A stretch of DNA of 64,000 nucleotides from Heloderma charlesbogerti (lineage: Eukaryota > Chordata > Lepidosauria > Squamata > Helodermatidae): NCBI GenBank assembly GCA_026122225.1, contig JANEZZ010000305.1, forward strand, positions 372,001 to 436,000. Direction: 5' to 3'. Below the pieces are notes generated by a model. That model searched no databases. It was given only the letters and a program-made list of their open reading frames with translations, and was not told where the DNA came from. How positions within the stretch are numbered: position 1 is the stretch's first letter; each line of letters opens with the position of its first letter. Made by a program: the position numbers and the translations under genes. Of this stretch, positions 21,508 through 32,087 are shown piece by piece.

Positions 21508-21965
21508 CATAGGAAGAACGTAAGAAGAGCCATGCTAGATCAGACCAAGGGTCTATCTAGTCCATCATTCTGTTCACACAGTGGCCAACCAGCTGAGCAC
21601 AGGAAACCCACAAGTAGGACATGAGTGCAACAGCACCCTCCCACCCATGTTCCCCAGCAACTGATGCACAAAGGCTCACTGCCTCTGGTTCTGGAAGTAG
21701 TACATAGCCATCAAAACCAGTAGCCATTGATAGCCCTTTCCTCCAGGAATTTGTCTAACCCCGCTTTAAAGCCATCCAAATTGGTGGTCATCACTACATC
21801 CTGTGGTAGTGAATTCCATAGTTTAACCATGCACTGTGTGAAGAACTCCTTCCTTTTATCGTCCTGAATCTCCCATCACTCAGCTTCACAGGATGACCCT
21901 GGGTTCTAGTATTGTGAGAGAGGGACAAAAATGTCTCCCTATCCACATTCTCCACACCTTCTACA
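21508..21965 (-). mobile_element. CR1/L3-type LINE 3' end, minus strand
   Basis: The left edge is the reversed 3' terminus (TTCTTACG preceded by GATCTAGCATGGCTC reversed). The following sequence matches, in reverse, the 3' end of the old LINE at 58.6-59.0 kb: words for TTGGTCTGAT, AACAGAATG and GGATGGCTTTAAA are shared. It represents the ORF2 C-terminus and 3' UTR only. Confidence 0.75.
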
Positions 21966-23139
21966 CCTCAAGTTTGCACATTCAAGCCTATATTATATAT
22001 CATAAATAATGTTCAGGTAAATGTACAGATAATTGAAGGAAAATTAGAAAAATCCAACAACATTTAGGTCAGTGTAAGAGGTTCATCTAGGGTTGTAAGA
22101 GCCAAGCAAGGCCCCAGATTGAAATGAGGCTTTGAGCAGCTTACCTATCCCACCCTAACAATCTGATATTCCTGGCACGTCTTTTACCTGCGAGAGCAGC
22201 AAGCCCAAACCAAAGTGCCAGTTGAATTTTAATGGGCTGCCATGCAGATCGCAACTGACAAGAAGGGATTTTTAAATCAAAGTTGCCAATTTCAAATGAT
22301 TTGACCCACAGTCCTGAAGGGCCTGTGGCAAAGAGAGTTGTAAGAAAGCACAGAGACTGATCTCCACAAGCACAAAATATGGATTAAACTGAAAGGTTCC
22401 ATTTTCCCAGCCCAATAGGGCAGTGCATCTTGTTGTGTGTGGTCCTCTCACTGGTATGGCTACAGCAAAAAGGAGGAGGAGGAGGAGGAAAAGAAATGAG
22501 AGAGGGAGAGGGAGAAACATGCAGACTACACTCCTCTCCTACTCCTCACATCTCCTCTCAAAATAGACCGGTTTCTGCTCTTCAGTGGTCTCCCCCTACA
22601 AGTCGGAACACTGCGCACGCCCCTCCGGTGTGGTGATGGTGGAACAGCAATTGCATTCTAAGCAGGGTTTGCTTTGCCCTCATGCTCAAAACAAGAGTTG
22701 TTGACTCCAGCAGTAACGTTCTCCATTGCTGGGGAACTCCCCAGTCAGCGGACATTGCAAACACCACAGCAAACACCACAGCAATAACCACAGAAGGTTA
22801 AAAGAGGAGGGTGACTGAAATAAACAAAACGTTGATAAAAAGGAGAGTAGGGTGCCTGAACTCCTGAGTCATGATGCAGCCAGACGTCCCAAAGAGCATG
22901 AGGGCTGCAAACCTCTTTTCTGTAGAGGGCTGCATTCCCTCCAGGGTAATCTGATGGGGGGGGGCACACGCCGGCTGTGGGCTGGGCTGCAGCAAGAGAG
23001 AGAGAAGGAGCCCTTCTCTCTCTCTCTCTTTCTCTCCCTGCCCAGTGGGCTGCCATAAAAGGGACAGATTGCTCTTACCAGAGCTCTGAACAGATGGCTT
23101 GCAGAAGGCTTTTGAAAGTAGGCCAAGGTTGTCCACTCC
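21966..23139. other. Unassigned sequence with purine-rich low-complexity tracts
   Basis: A (GGA)n tract lies at 22467-22486 and GA/CT-rich tracts at 22990-23038. Open frames across them are driven by composition. No gene is supported. Confidence 0.4.
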
Positions 23140-23189
23140 CAACTGTTTTAAATCTGTATTTGAAATCTCTGCATTGCTGCTAGGTTTTA

Positions 23190-23345
23190 TTCTGGTTTTA
23201 TTCTGGTTGTATTGTTATATTGTGGTTTTAATGTTTTTATATTTTATATTGTTTTACTGTGCGCTTCTTGGTTTTAATTTTTGTGTACCGCCCAGAGAGC
23301 TTCAGCTATTGGGCGGTATAAAAATTAAATAAATAAATAAAATAA
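23190..23345 (+). mobile_element. L2-type LINE 3' tail
   Basis: It carries GTACCGCCCAGAGAGCTTC and GGGCGGTATAAAAATTAAAT followed by (AAAT)n. Only the terminal untranslated part is present. Confidence 0.7.
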
Positions 23346-23454
23346 ACTTTGAGAAACTGTTTATGATACAGCCACTGCTACTGAGACAATGCTTTGACCT
23401 GGCTCACTGTCACTCCTGTGGCTGGTTGGCAGGAGGAAGAACTAAGGTCTAGGA

Positions 23455-23551
23455 CAGCTTTCCCCAAACTGATGGTCTCCAGAAGTGTTGGACTGCAACT
23501 CCCGGAGTCGCAGTCCAATACATCTGGAGGCCACCAGCTTGAGGAAGACTG
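23455..23551. mobile_element. Complete 97-bp palindromic hAT-like MITE
   Basis: The element starts CAGCTTTCC and ends GGAAGACTG. Its halves are inverted copies: TCTCCAGAAGTGTTGGACTG against CCTCCAGATGTATTGGACTG reversed. GTCTAGGA is present exactly on both sides (23447-23454 and 23552-23559), the 8-bp hAT duplication. Related partial copies lie at 4005, 29915, 30466 and 39960. It has no coding capacity and could fold into one long hairpin. Confidence 0.82.
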
Positions 23552-23691
23552 GTCTAGGAGATGGGGTGTGTAGACTTTAAGATCTTTTGCCTCTGCATTG
23601 GAAACTGTTTGGTCCAGGGGCTGCCGCCTATCACGAAATGACTTCTTCAGCCTCATTCTAGATTTTGGCAATCTGTTGGGAAGATTGCCAA

Positions 23692-23752
23692 GATTATATT
23701 TTTATCCCACTTTCCAGCGAAACACTGGCTCCCAAAGCAGCTCACAACAATG
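23692..23752 (-). repeat. LINE/SINE tail remnant, minus strand
   Basis: Reversed, the stretch reads GTTGTGAGCTGCTTTGGGAG and AAAGTGGGATAAAAATATA, resembling the common L2-type tail. It is short and diverged. Confidence 0.45.
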
Positions 23753-24119
23753 AATACAAAACAAAATGAAAATTTCATAATGTATGCACAGTGCTTTGAC
23801 CACTCAAACACCCTATAAATATTAAAGGGACAATCCTTGTGGGACCAGCACCTCCAATGTCAAAAGTTAACCCAGCCTCTTTCCCACACAGATAATTTTT
23901 CTTCTACATTTCCCCCTCTTCCACCAGACAGTGGAATGAATGAGCATTAGTCATTTATCTCAAGAAGTTGTTTTCACTTTTTTTGTATCGTTTTCATAGC
24001 TATGAATATTAAATGGGAACTTGCATTCATATTTAATAGCCTGTTCTTCCAGTTCATATATCTAAGTCAGATGTCGTCTTTTAATAGAACCTACAAATAA
24101 AAGCAGACGTAGCCATTCT

Positions 24120-24700
24120 TTCAGTTCCAGAGATTTACAGTTTAATGAAACTGATAAACAACATGGAACACAATCTGTAACAACAGAACTAAACAATTTC
24201 TTTACCATCACAATGCAGCTAGCAACAATTCCCCCACCTCCATAGCTATGACACCTATATAGCTATTTGCACAAATAGATACACAAAAATAGGAAGTAAT
24301 CTCTCATGGTTGGCATGAGACATCTCTTAAAGTCTGTACTTCTGAGCACAACAGGATTCAGAAAGAATGTGGATAGCTCAGCAGAAAGGGTAGGGCCAGT
24401 CTGACCACAGCACAGATGGGACTCTGACTTTGAAGAGGGATGGATGGCCCAGCCAGCTGGCTCCTCAAGGCCCCCTGCTTTTGCTGTGAGCAGAATCCTT
24501 GGGGAGTTCACACATTTTGTTAGCCAGCCATGGTTTGTCGTTGCTACCAGCACTGTTTCCCTCCTCCCCTGAGTCATCAGTCATATGTAAAGGATGCAGG
24601 AAAGGGGACAGGTCAGGTTTTCCATCGATGCCAGAGTCTTTGGAGACACTCAGAAGCAGCGAAAGACTTGCTGCTTCCAAGGGTTGCCAAAACCCAGTGT
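24120..24700 (-). other. Possible 3'-terminal exon of an unidentified minus-strand gene
   Basis: A minus-strand frame ends at a stop at 24465-24467. The about 55 residues before it (SKDSGIDGKPDLSPFLHP, then TDDSGEEGNSAG, NDKPWLANKMCELP) have a protein-like composition rather than a repeat-like one. An AG preceded by a moderately pyrimidine-rich stretch occurs near 24650. An ATTAAA lies about 330 bases after the stop, near 24137. I do not recognise the protein, and chance is a serious alternative. Confidence 0.2.
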
Positions 24701-25305
24701 GAAGCGAAACTGGCCACCCCCAGCCTCCTGCGCAGCACACGGAGAACTTAGGGGAAGCCTCACTTTGCGCTGTCACCCAGGCACAGTCCCCTGAAGATTT
24801 AGGGTTGCAATGGCCTCCCGGCAACTGCGTTTGTGGGCCCCTATATTGGGGTTAGAGGTAAAGAGTAAACAGCAAATCCACGCTGCCCTCAGAATAAGGG
24901 AGTCCATGGAATCAAGCATCCTGCTGTCTGCATTTCTAAGGTCAATTCAGGCCACTCAGCAAGCACCAGCTGCTTGTTGAAGCTGGGCTGGAGCAGAAGA
25001 GAGAGCCCATGTCCAGCCAGAAAACAGACCTTTGCTAGCTTCTCAGCGTCACCGCCATGGCTTTGCAGGACGCCACAATGGTGATGATGGCAGCAGCCAA
25101 AGAGAGCCCCGCAGCCGCCTCTCCACAGAGTAGCTCTATGGAGGAGGAGGAGGAGGAGAAGGCATCAAGGGGCTGGCCCTCCTGCATTGCTATCTCCCGG
25201 GAGCTGCTCTCCTGGTTCATCTTCGGACTATCAGATACATCTATGAAGTCAGCTTCCCATTTATTCACTCACAGCTACCCACATCCATTCTCCCCCCCCT
25301 CTCTA

Positions 25306-25307
<2 letters not shown>

Positions 25308-25335
<28 letters not shown>
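25308..25335. repeat. (CA)n microsatellite
   Basis: About 13 uninterrupted CA units, followed by further CA-rich sequence to 25370. Confidence 0.9.
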
Positions 25336-25336
<1 letters not shown>

Positions 25337-25943
25337 TCTCACACACACCCATACACTCATAGACACACACATGCAGAGTGGGCTTTGCCCACCCCTCACT
25401 TTCCCCTCTTGGTAAAAAGAAGGTATCACTGGCCTTGCGAATAAGTCCAAAAAAACTTAAAAAAAAAAAACCCTGATGGGGGACTGCTGCCCCCAAACAG
25501 GCCAATGAGGACTGGGCGTGCTCAGTGGCCATAGAATACCAGCTAACTGTTTGGGGCGGGGCGGTGGGGCACAAAAAACAGAGGAAGAATGGAATGGAGT
25601 GTCCTGGAAGAGGGGACGGCTGGCTGGAGTACTGCACACTGCGACATTTTGTTGCAGGTCTCACACGTTTCAACAGTTAATTTGCCCCTGCTTGCACACC
25701 TTGTTTTACACATTACTCCCTAAGTCAGAGGAGGAGCATGCTCACTCCTCTATCCGGACAAACCCCTCTGTTCCTTTGACCTCCTTCTCAGATTTCAGCC
25801 CAATTCAATTCATTCTTGCGGCAGCCTCATGTTTTCTGCCAGCCTCTCATCTCGCAGTCCTCACTTCCAGCAGGGGCGTGAATCTCCCCACCTGAGGCTG
25901 GGGCCTAACTTAGGAGTTGCATGGAACACTGCTTATTTTATGT

Positions 25944-25995
25944 TTTATTTTATTTATTTCATTTCTATACCGCCCAATAGCCGAAGCTCTCTTAG
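25944..25995 (-). mobile_element. L2-type tail, minus strand
   Basis: The sequence TTTATTTATTTCATTTCTATACCGCCC (shortened: ATTTCTATACCGCCCAATAG) with CCGAAGCTCTC is the reverse of the L2-type tail. Only about 50 bases remain. Confidence 0.6.
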
Positions 25996-26004
25996 TGTAT
26001 AAAG

Positions 26005-26455
26005 CAGGAGCATAGGAAGCTGCTTTATACCGAGTCAGACCCTTGGTCCATCTAGCCCAGTATTTGGAGAGCCAGCATGGTATGGTGGCAAGAGTGTTGG
26101 ACTGGGAGCTGGGCGATCTGGATTCTGGTCCCCACTCGGCCATGGAGGCTCACTGGGTGACTTTGGGCCAGTCACATACTCTCAGCCCAACCCACCTCAC
26201 AGGGTTGTTGTTGTGAGGATAAAATGGAGAGGAGGAGGATAATGTAAGCCTCCTTGGGTTCCTTGCGAGAGGAAAAAAGGCGGGATATAAATGCAATAAT
26301 AAATAAATAAATAAGTATTGTTGACACTGACTGGCAGTGGCTCTTGGACGTTTCAAGCAGGATTCTTTCCTTGCCCTTCCTGGAGAAGCCGGGGATCGAA
26401 CCTGGGACCTCCAGCATGTAACACATGCACTCTGTCACACTGAGCTATGGCCCCT
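26005..26455 (-). mobile_element. tRNA-derived SINE, minus strand, split by another SINE
   Basis: The right part, reversed, begins GGGGCCATAGCTCAG (A box) and holds GGTTCGATCC (B box), so the head derives from a tRNA. The left part, reversed, ends TCGGTATAAAGCAGCTTCC, the usual 3' part of this SINE. The two parts are separated by a plus-strand SINE at 26065-26313. Confidence 0.8.
26065..26313 (+). mobile_element. tRNA/CORE-type SINE nested in another SINE
   Basis: The head reads GCCAGCATGGTATGGTGGC with GTTGGACTGGGAG, the middle TGGGTGACTTTGGGCCAGTC and CACCTCACAGGGTTGTTG (CORE/MIR-like), and the tail AAAGGCGGGATATAAATGC with (AATA)n. AGTATT occurs at 26059-26064 and 26314-26319, duplicating host SINE sequence. 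The same family lies at 28560-28822 and 35379-35619, both reversed. Confidence 0.88.
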
Positions 26456-28194
26456 CGTGGAACTGTGTGCCTTCAGGTACCAGAGACAGTGCCACCTTCA
26501 GGTTCCGGAAGGTCCAGGTTTGGGGCAAGACACTCCCAATGGGTCCCCTCCCACAGTTAGTCTGGCTTCTCATCACCATTGTTACTATTGTGCCTCTTCC
26601 TCTTTCTCATCATTGCCACTGCTTGCTTGCTTGCTTGCTAGGCAGACAGCCGGTGAGCAAGGAGGCAGCGGCATCTCCTGCTCCTCCTCCTCAACATCTC
26701 TGTTGTCGGGGCCAGAGTGAGAGGCAGGTGAACAAGCAGGTTGCAATGGTGAGGACGAGGAACACCTTTCGGGGGCTCCAGTCAGTGTGCCCCTGCTGGG
26801 GTGCAGGCCCTCGGCAGGTGCCCAGCTATGCCTACCCTTCACACTGGCCTTACTAGAGATCACTTCAGCCACAGAAGAAATAGAGTACAGCATCTGTCCC
26901 GGCAACTGACAGGCAGCATGAAGCCTCTAACTGGGAGGACCTGGTATCAATACCGAAGAGCCTGGGCGTCTGCCCTTGTCCATGGAGCCGAGTGTCCTGT
27001 CTGTTACGCTTTAGACTGAAGTTCAAGCTCTTAATTCTAGCAAATCAACCGCAGAGACCTTCAGTCAGAGAATACACACTCCAGATTTGGATAAGGACCT
27101 CTACGGCACGATCCTGACCCCCACCACTTCCTCTTTCCACGTTAGCTGCCCCCTACAATGTAAGCCACTAAAGCCAGGACAGTGCCATCCCTAACACAGC
27201 ACATTTAAAGAATCCACTTGAGTGCTTGAAGGTTTGTTTGCGATTCAAGGAGACGTCAGGATGGGAGGGCAGGGCTATCGTAGCAGCTATATAATTATAG
27301 TCCTCTTTCTCCCAACTACTGCGTCCTTCCGCAGAGATGATAATTTTAACTTCCGGCTGCAAATTCAGGCTTGTGGCTGCCTCACATCCATGAACGAGCT
27401 GCAATTCTCTCCGCTGCATTTTCACTAGAATAGAAAGGTCACCGACAGCTCAGGTAACGCGGCAAAAGCCAACATCCAATACCTATATAGCCCGTGTGGA
27501 AAACAGCCAGCTATGTCCAAGACAAAAATCAACAGGAAACACAAAGATTTAAAAATAAACCAATCCAAGTCCATTGTTAGAAAAACCAAAGGAGCCAGAC
27601 ATTGCTCTTTCTATCATGAAGAGAAAGTTATTTATATGTCTAGATGAAAAAGATGTTCAATAGCAGGTAGGCACCACCCCAACAGCATACGGCCTTGGGC
27701 AAAACAACCAAGCATCCTAACGCTGACAATTAGCTATTCCTGCTGTTATCCTGCTGTGAAGTAAAGTGAAGAAACCAGGAGAAAATAGATATTTAAAAAT
27801 AGATACTTAGGACGCAGGGCCTAAGGAAATCAAAGTGTGAGATGGTCTGGCTTTAGACTGACAAGAATTTGAGTGCAGATTTCTGTCTTTCCTGGGGCAG
27901 AACTGTCTGTAATACTTGCATGGGGTGACCCTAGCAAAGAATGCTGGTTAAAGAAGGCCTGAAATACGGAAACGGACCAGGGAGGCTACTTGGTAGGAAA
28001 CATAAGGAAAGGATGCGATGCCAGGCTGCATCCTGCTCCTGCCCCTTCCGCCACTAAACACGACGCACATGTAACCCACGGAACAGATTGTTGCTGCAAA
28101 CGGGGGCAACAGTCTCCAGCTCAGATGGCTTTTAAAAAGGGACTAGGCAATTTTCTGGGAAGACAGCCATCTCCTGTTGCTTGTTGAATGTCAG
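26456..28194. other. Unassigned sequence
   Basis: A (GCTT)n tract lies near 26620-26640. No reading frame is supported by domains or splice sites. Confidence 0.35.
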
Positions 28195-28417
28195 CAGGGG
28201 TGGGCAACTTTGGGCAGCCCAAAGTGCTCCTGCTGCCGTGACGCTGCCCAATTCTGCAGTGGCAAAAAATAGGCGTCTGGCACCAAAATTTGGCAGCAAA
28301 CCACTACGGAAACACCAAAAGAGTCATTTTTAGCTTAAAACCATAGGGGTTTGCTGCTGAATTTTGGTGTGAAGACATCAAAAAAATTGCTGCCATGTGG
28401 CAGCAGGAGAATGTTTT

Positions 28418-28540
28418 ATTTGCTTGCTTGTTTGTTTGTTTATTTATTTCGTTTCTATACCACCGAATAGCCGAAGCTGTCTGGGCGGTTCACAAAAGTT
28501 AAAACCAACGAGCACAGAATAAAACAATATAAAATATGGG
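28418..28540 (-). mobile_element. L2-type tail, minus strand, nested in hAT
   Basis: TTTATTTCGTTTCTATACCA, CCGAAGCTGTCTGGGCGGTT and CACAAAAGTTAAAACC are the reversed L2-type 3' tail. Confidence 0.7.
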
Positions 28541-28559
28541 GCCACACTCGAGGCCGGGG

Positions 28560-28822
28560 GGGGATGTATGTATGTATGTATGTATGTATTAGTTACATTT
28601 ATATCCCGCCTTTTTTCCTCTCTAAGGAACCCAAGGCGGCATACAAAATCCCCCTTCTCTCCATTTCATCCTCACAACCACAAACCTGTGAGGTGGGTTG
28701 GGCTGAGAGGCAGTGACTGGCCCAAAGTCACCCAGTGCGCTTCCATGGCCGAGTGGGGACTAGAACCCGGATCTCCCGACTCCCAGTCCAACACTCTCGC
28801 CACTACACCACGCTGCCTCTCA
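28560..28822 (-). mobile_element. tRNA/CORE-type SINE, minus strand, nested in hAT
   Basis: From the left: a (GTAT)n run, ATATCCCGCCTTTTTTCC, CAACCTGTGAGGTGGG-type middle, TGACTGGCCCAAAGTCACCC, then the reversed tRNA-like head with AGAACCCGGATCTCCC and CCAACACTCTCGCCACTAC. It is full length. Confidence 0.88.
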
Positions 28823-28862
28823 GTGACTCGTGGGCTGCATGTTGCTCACCCCTGAATATGAG

Positions 28863-29914
28863 GCTGTATTTAGTGATCACAGCCATCTCCGCTTAGCTCT
28901 GCTTGTGGGCTGCCCACTGTTGGAGAAGAAAGAATGCTGGAGTAGATCAACCCACCGGGCCTCATCCAATCCAATGGAAAGTCTAAGCACTACATAAGAA
29001 TAAAAGCAGTCTTGATGTTATTTTAAACACACTGTTGCCTCTAAGCAAGCGCTAAGAGGTTAGACAGGAGCTACTTTCTCGGTGTAACAGTTTCGCCTCA
29101 ATAAAAACCCCACGGCGTAAAATGCCGTATTTGCACAAGCTCTGGGTTGGAGGGTAATGCTGCTGACGAGGCATAACGGGAGCCCAAGGCCTATAAGTGA
29201 CACCAGCTCCTGGACATCATTTAGAGTCTGGTCCATCTCACTCACCGGGGCAGCTCTGCTCGCCTGCAGTTCGCCGGCGGATATAATTTCCCAGCATGTG
29301 GATATAGAAGGCTATCTGACCCTCTTCAGCTTCTCTAAATGTGTCACCAAAGATAAATTTTTAATTGTTATTTAAATACATTTTCCACCCTCAGGTACTT
29401 CTAGGGTTTCACCATCTCAAAGGAAGGACGGGGACACAAAAACAGATTAACCCCCCTTCCTACTCCCCCAGGCCACAAAAAGGGAATGGAGTAGCTCCTG
29501 GTAACACGCTGAGATGCTTTGTTAGGCTTTAGCCATTTGGAAACAATGTGGAGAGAGATTAAATAGGTTCCCTATAGTTCACTACTCCCAGGGGGTCATT
29601 ATAAAACTCCCTGCCAAAGCTCTTCTAAGTTAGGTGCCAATAACTACCAAAGAGATGCAGCAGGGTTGAAAGGAGCCCAGAATTTGTACAGAGCTTCTTC
29701 TGTCCTTGGAAGAATAAATGTTTATGATTCACTGGGATAACAACAACGTAAGACTACTGAGAAAATGAAGGAACGCTGTGGTGTTGCCCGCTTTAAGGCT
29801 GAATGTCAGATACTGTACTGGAAAAAAAAGATTTACACTGCAGATTAACGGATGCGGTTGCTGTTGCATCCTGGGCAACTGGAAATTTGTTCCCATGGGC
29901 TTATATAGCCTTCC
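28863..29914. other. Unassigned sequence
   Basis: No gene or repeat recognised. A 61-codon minus-strand frame at 29060-29245 has no known domain. Confidence 0.35.
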
Positions 29915-30006
29915 TAATCAGGGGCCTTCCAGATGTGTTGGACTGCTGGGAATGATGGGACTTCCGGTCCAACACTTCTACAGGGTACCAAGTTGGGGAA
30001 GGTTGG
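29915..30006. mobile_element. Palindromic hAT-like MITE copy
   Basis: CCTTCCAGATGTGTTGGACT on the left and, reversed, CCTGTAGAAGTGTTGGACC on the right are inverted copies, as in the intact copy at 23455. Flanks GGCTTATA and GGCTAACA agree at 6 of 8 positions. Confidence 0.55.
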
Positions 30007-30465
30007 GCTAACAGAAAGAGCAGGAGCGTCTTCCTCCAGGAAGGAGCTGCTTCACTGCTGGCACTTTCCACGTCTAAAGAGATGTGGGGGGCATCCCAGG
30101 GACTCCCTTGGTGGCTTGTTCTCCCACAGCATGAGCACATGGGCACCGCATTGCTGCTCCTGCGGCCGTTCACTCGCCCTCTGCGCCACCCCGCATCAGG
30201 TTGGTAGCAGCAAAGTGGAGGATGCAGCTTCCTCCGGAGAAAGGTTGTCTCACCGTCCCCAGCTGAGCCCCTCTGCCCAGGACAGGAGTCAGCCTTCCCT
30301 CTTCACAACACGCAGCAGTACAGCAGCAGCTAATGATTTTTAAGCACCAAATACAGACCACAAATTCTTCTGTTCTTAGGGTTTCTGTTGGAGCAGTTCC
30401 CACAGGGGGACCTGTGTAAAAACCTTCAGTGAGAATGGATCAGCAACATAACTTGCTCTAGGACA

Positions 30466-30545
30466 GCCTTTCCCAACCTGCCCCCCTGATGTTTTGGACT
30501 ACAACTCCCATCAGCCCCAGCCAGCATGGCCAGTGGTCAGGAATC
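30466..30545. mobile_element. Palindromic hAT-like MITE, partial copy
   Basis: It starts CAGCCTTTCCCAACCTG and contains TTTTGGACTACAACTCCCAT and CAGCCAGCATGGCCAGTGG. The inverted second half is missing. Confidence 0.6.
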
Positions 30546-30939
30546 TTATAATACTCACCCTAAACCTGCTCAAACCATAGCCTCTTGTTCTATGCTATTT
30601 AAGAACACAACTTGCTGAAAATCTAATATGTTTTGTATACCCAGAAGTGTAAGGGGGTGGGGATGAACATGAACCCCTTATTCCCAAGGCACGAGTTGGC
30701 ACTTCACCTGTGCTGGCTATCTGTGTCTGCTTTCCCTTTTGCCTGGACTTTAGACCAAATCTTTTGGCCCTCTGCATTTTGGCACAGTGGATTGGATGGC
30801 CTGCAAAGTTTTCAGATACGCAACACACTTTTTTTGGACTGTGGTTAACATGATAATAGGTTAGGTCAGGGGTTGGCAGACGTAAGTCTTGCTGGATCTA
30901 CTTTGTCTTTTTGTTTTGTTTACTGGAACCCCGAGATTG

Positions 30940-31680
30940 TCATGAACCAGAACCTCAAACCATCATCCTCAAAGGACTCCAGAGCTTCATTCTCAGAAGA
31001 TGATCTGGAGTCAGTAGAAGAAGACTCAGCCATGGAAAGGCAACACACGACATCTGTCTCCCCAGGATGCAGTTCTCCAGAGGAGAAACAGACCAGACCC
31101 TTTAAGGGTCAACGCTTCAGTAAAGACTGAAGTGGAGCTAACCAGCGTAAAGGCTGGTAGCTTCTTATTTAAGCCTCAGAACTTTTCTAGAGGAGGCTTT
31201 TATTGTACATTCACCACTCCTCACTCATGGTTGTTTACAGGTGCTTTAGATGACATCACCATCCAATTTTGCTTCTCTTTTTTAAAAGGGGGGGGAAATC
31301 CAGCATTTTTTGCCAAAGCACAAGTCCCCACCAGTAGAGTTGTGTATTTCGCTATACCACAGCTCTGTCTAGAGGTTATGTAGCGGAAAGTACAGAAAGT
31401 ACAAAAAGGAAAATAACTTCATGTAGAGCTCCAGTCTTAATTCTGCAATGAAACCGGAAGTAGAAACAACCAGTTAAATAGCCTTGTCTAGAAAAGCCCT
31501 CAGCCTTTCTCTCACCTTCAATACAGACAATCCGGTCTGCCTTCCAGCTCCGGCTTCACTCGGAGCCTTCTGTGGTGCTGATCTCTTTCCGCCTTGATTC
31601 CTGAGAAACCTGACCCAACCTGATCCCTGCTCATGATCTGTTCCCTAACAGAACCCTGCAACCCAACTTACATCTCAGAG
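30940..31680 (+). mobile_element. Possible LTR remnant nested in hAT
   Basis: The first half is purine-rich and codes acidic-serine stretches (GASCSSPEE-like), as do the solo LTR at 16706 and the insert at 37012. The second half is pyrimidine-rich (CCTTCCAGCTCCGGCTTCAC, CTGATCCCTGCTCATG). I found no clear TG...CA ends or duplication. Confidence 0.3.
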
Positions 31681-31754
31681 CACCATTAGAACTCATGGCT
31701 TGAAGTGGTACAGAGATCTACCTACCAACACCTGGTGCAAAAGATGTGTGTTAA

Positions 31755-31852
31755 GAATTCTTAATTTTTAATTTTAGTTTTAATTTCTGTGAACCGCCCA
31801 GAGAGTTTCGGCTATTGGGCGGTATAGAAATAAATAAATAAATAAATAAATA
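31755..31852 (+). mobile_element. L2-type LINE 3' tail nested in hAT
   Basis: GAACCGCCCAGAGAGTTTCG and GGGCGGTATAGAAATAAAT with (AAAT)n. Confidence 0.75.
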
Positions 31853-32087
31853 AAATTCTGAGCCTAGAAATCTGTTCTGAACAGCAGAACTGAATGGAGC
31901 TCATTGTCCTTCCACACACAAAATCCACTCTTTATTTCAGCAGTATAATTTAAGATGGGGAGAAAGTAATTTTGTGGCTGCTACTATTAAACAACTGGGA
32001 ATAAGGAATCCTTCCTGGTCTACTGCAAACCCCGCAGAGATCTACTGGTAGATCAAGATCTCCCTTCTGCCTACCACTGGTTTAGGT

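Larger units (their letters stand above)
28195..28854. mobile_element. hAT element (CAGGGGTGGGCAAC ends) containing two nested retroelements
   Basis: The termini are CAGGGGTGGGCAAC and GTTGCTCACCCCTG, inverted with one mismatch. Flanks AATGTCAG (28187-28194) and AATATGAG (28855-28862) agree at 6 of 8 positions. Its interior has an inverted motif, GGTTTGCTGCTGAATTTTGG against CCAAAATTTGGCAGCAAACC. A reversed L2-type tail (28418-28540) and a reversed SINE (28560-28822) were inserted into it. Confidence 0.75.
30867..32079. mobile_element. hAT element (CAGGGGTTGGCAGA ends) with nested insertions
   Basis: The left end is CAGGGGTTGGCAGACG; the right end, reversed, is CAGTGGTAGGCAGAAGGG. Flanks GGTTAGGT (30859-30866) and GTTTAGGT (32080-32087) agree at 7 of 8 positions. 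Both ends also share GATCTAC. The middle is largely foreign: an LTR-like stretch (about 30940-31680) and an L2-type tail (31755-31852). Confidence 0.75.

Noticed and set aside
22430..22636. Plus-strand frame with a poly-Gly/Glu stretch
   Set aside because: It is produced by the (GGA)n low-complexity tract and has no other support.
25057..25362. Plus-strand frame with Glu run and TH repeats
   Set aside because: It crosses a (GAG)n tract and the (CA)n microsatellite; composition explains it.
26360..26455. Possible tRNA gene (A box and B box, reversed)
   Set aside because: It is the head of a SINE: mismatched stems, no intact cloverleaf, and SINE body sequence follows.
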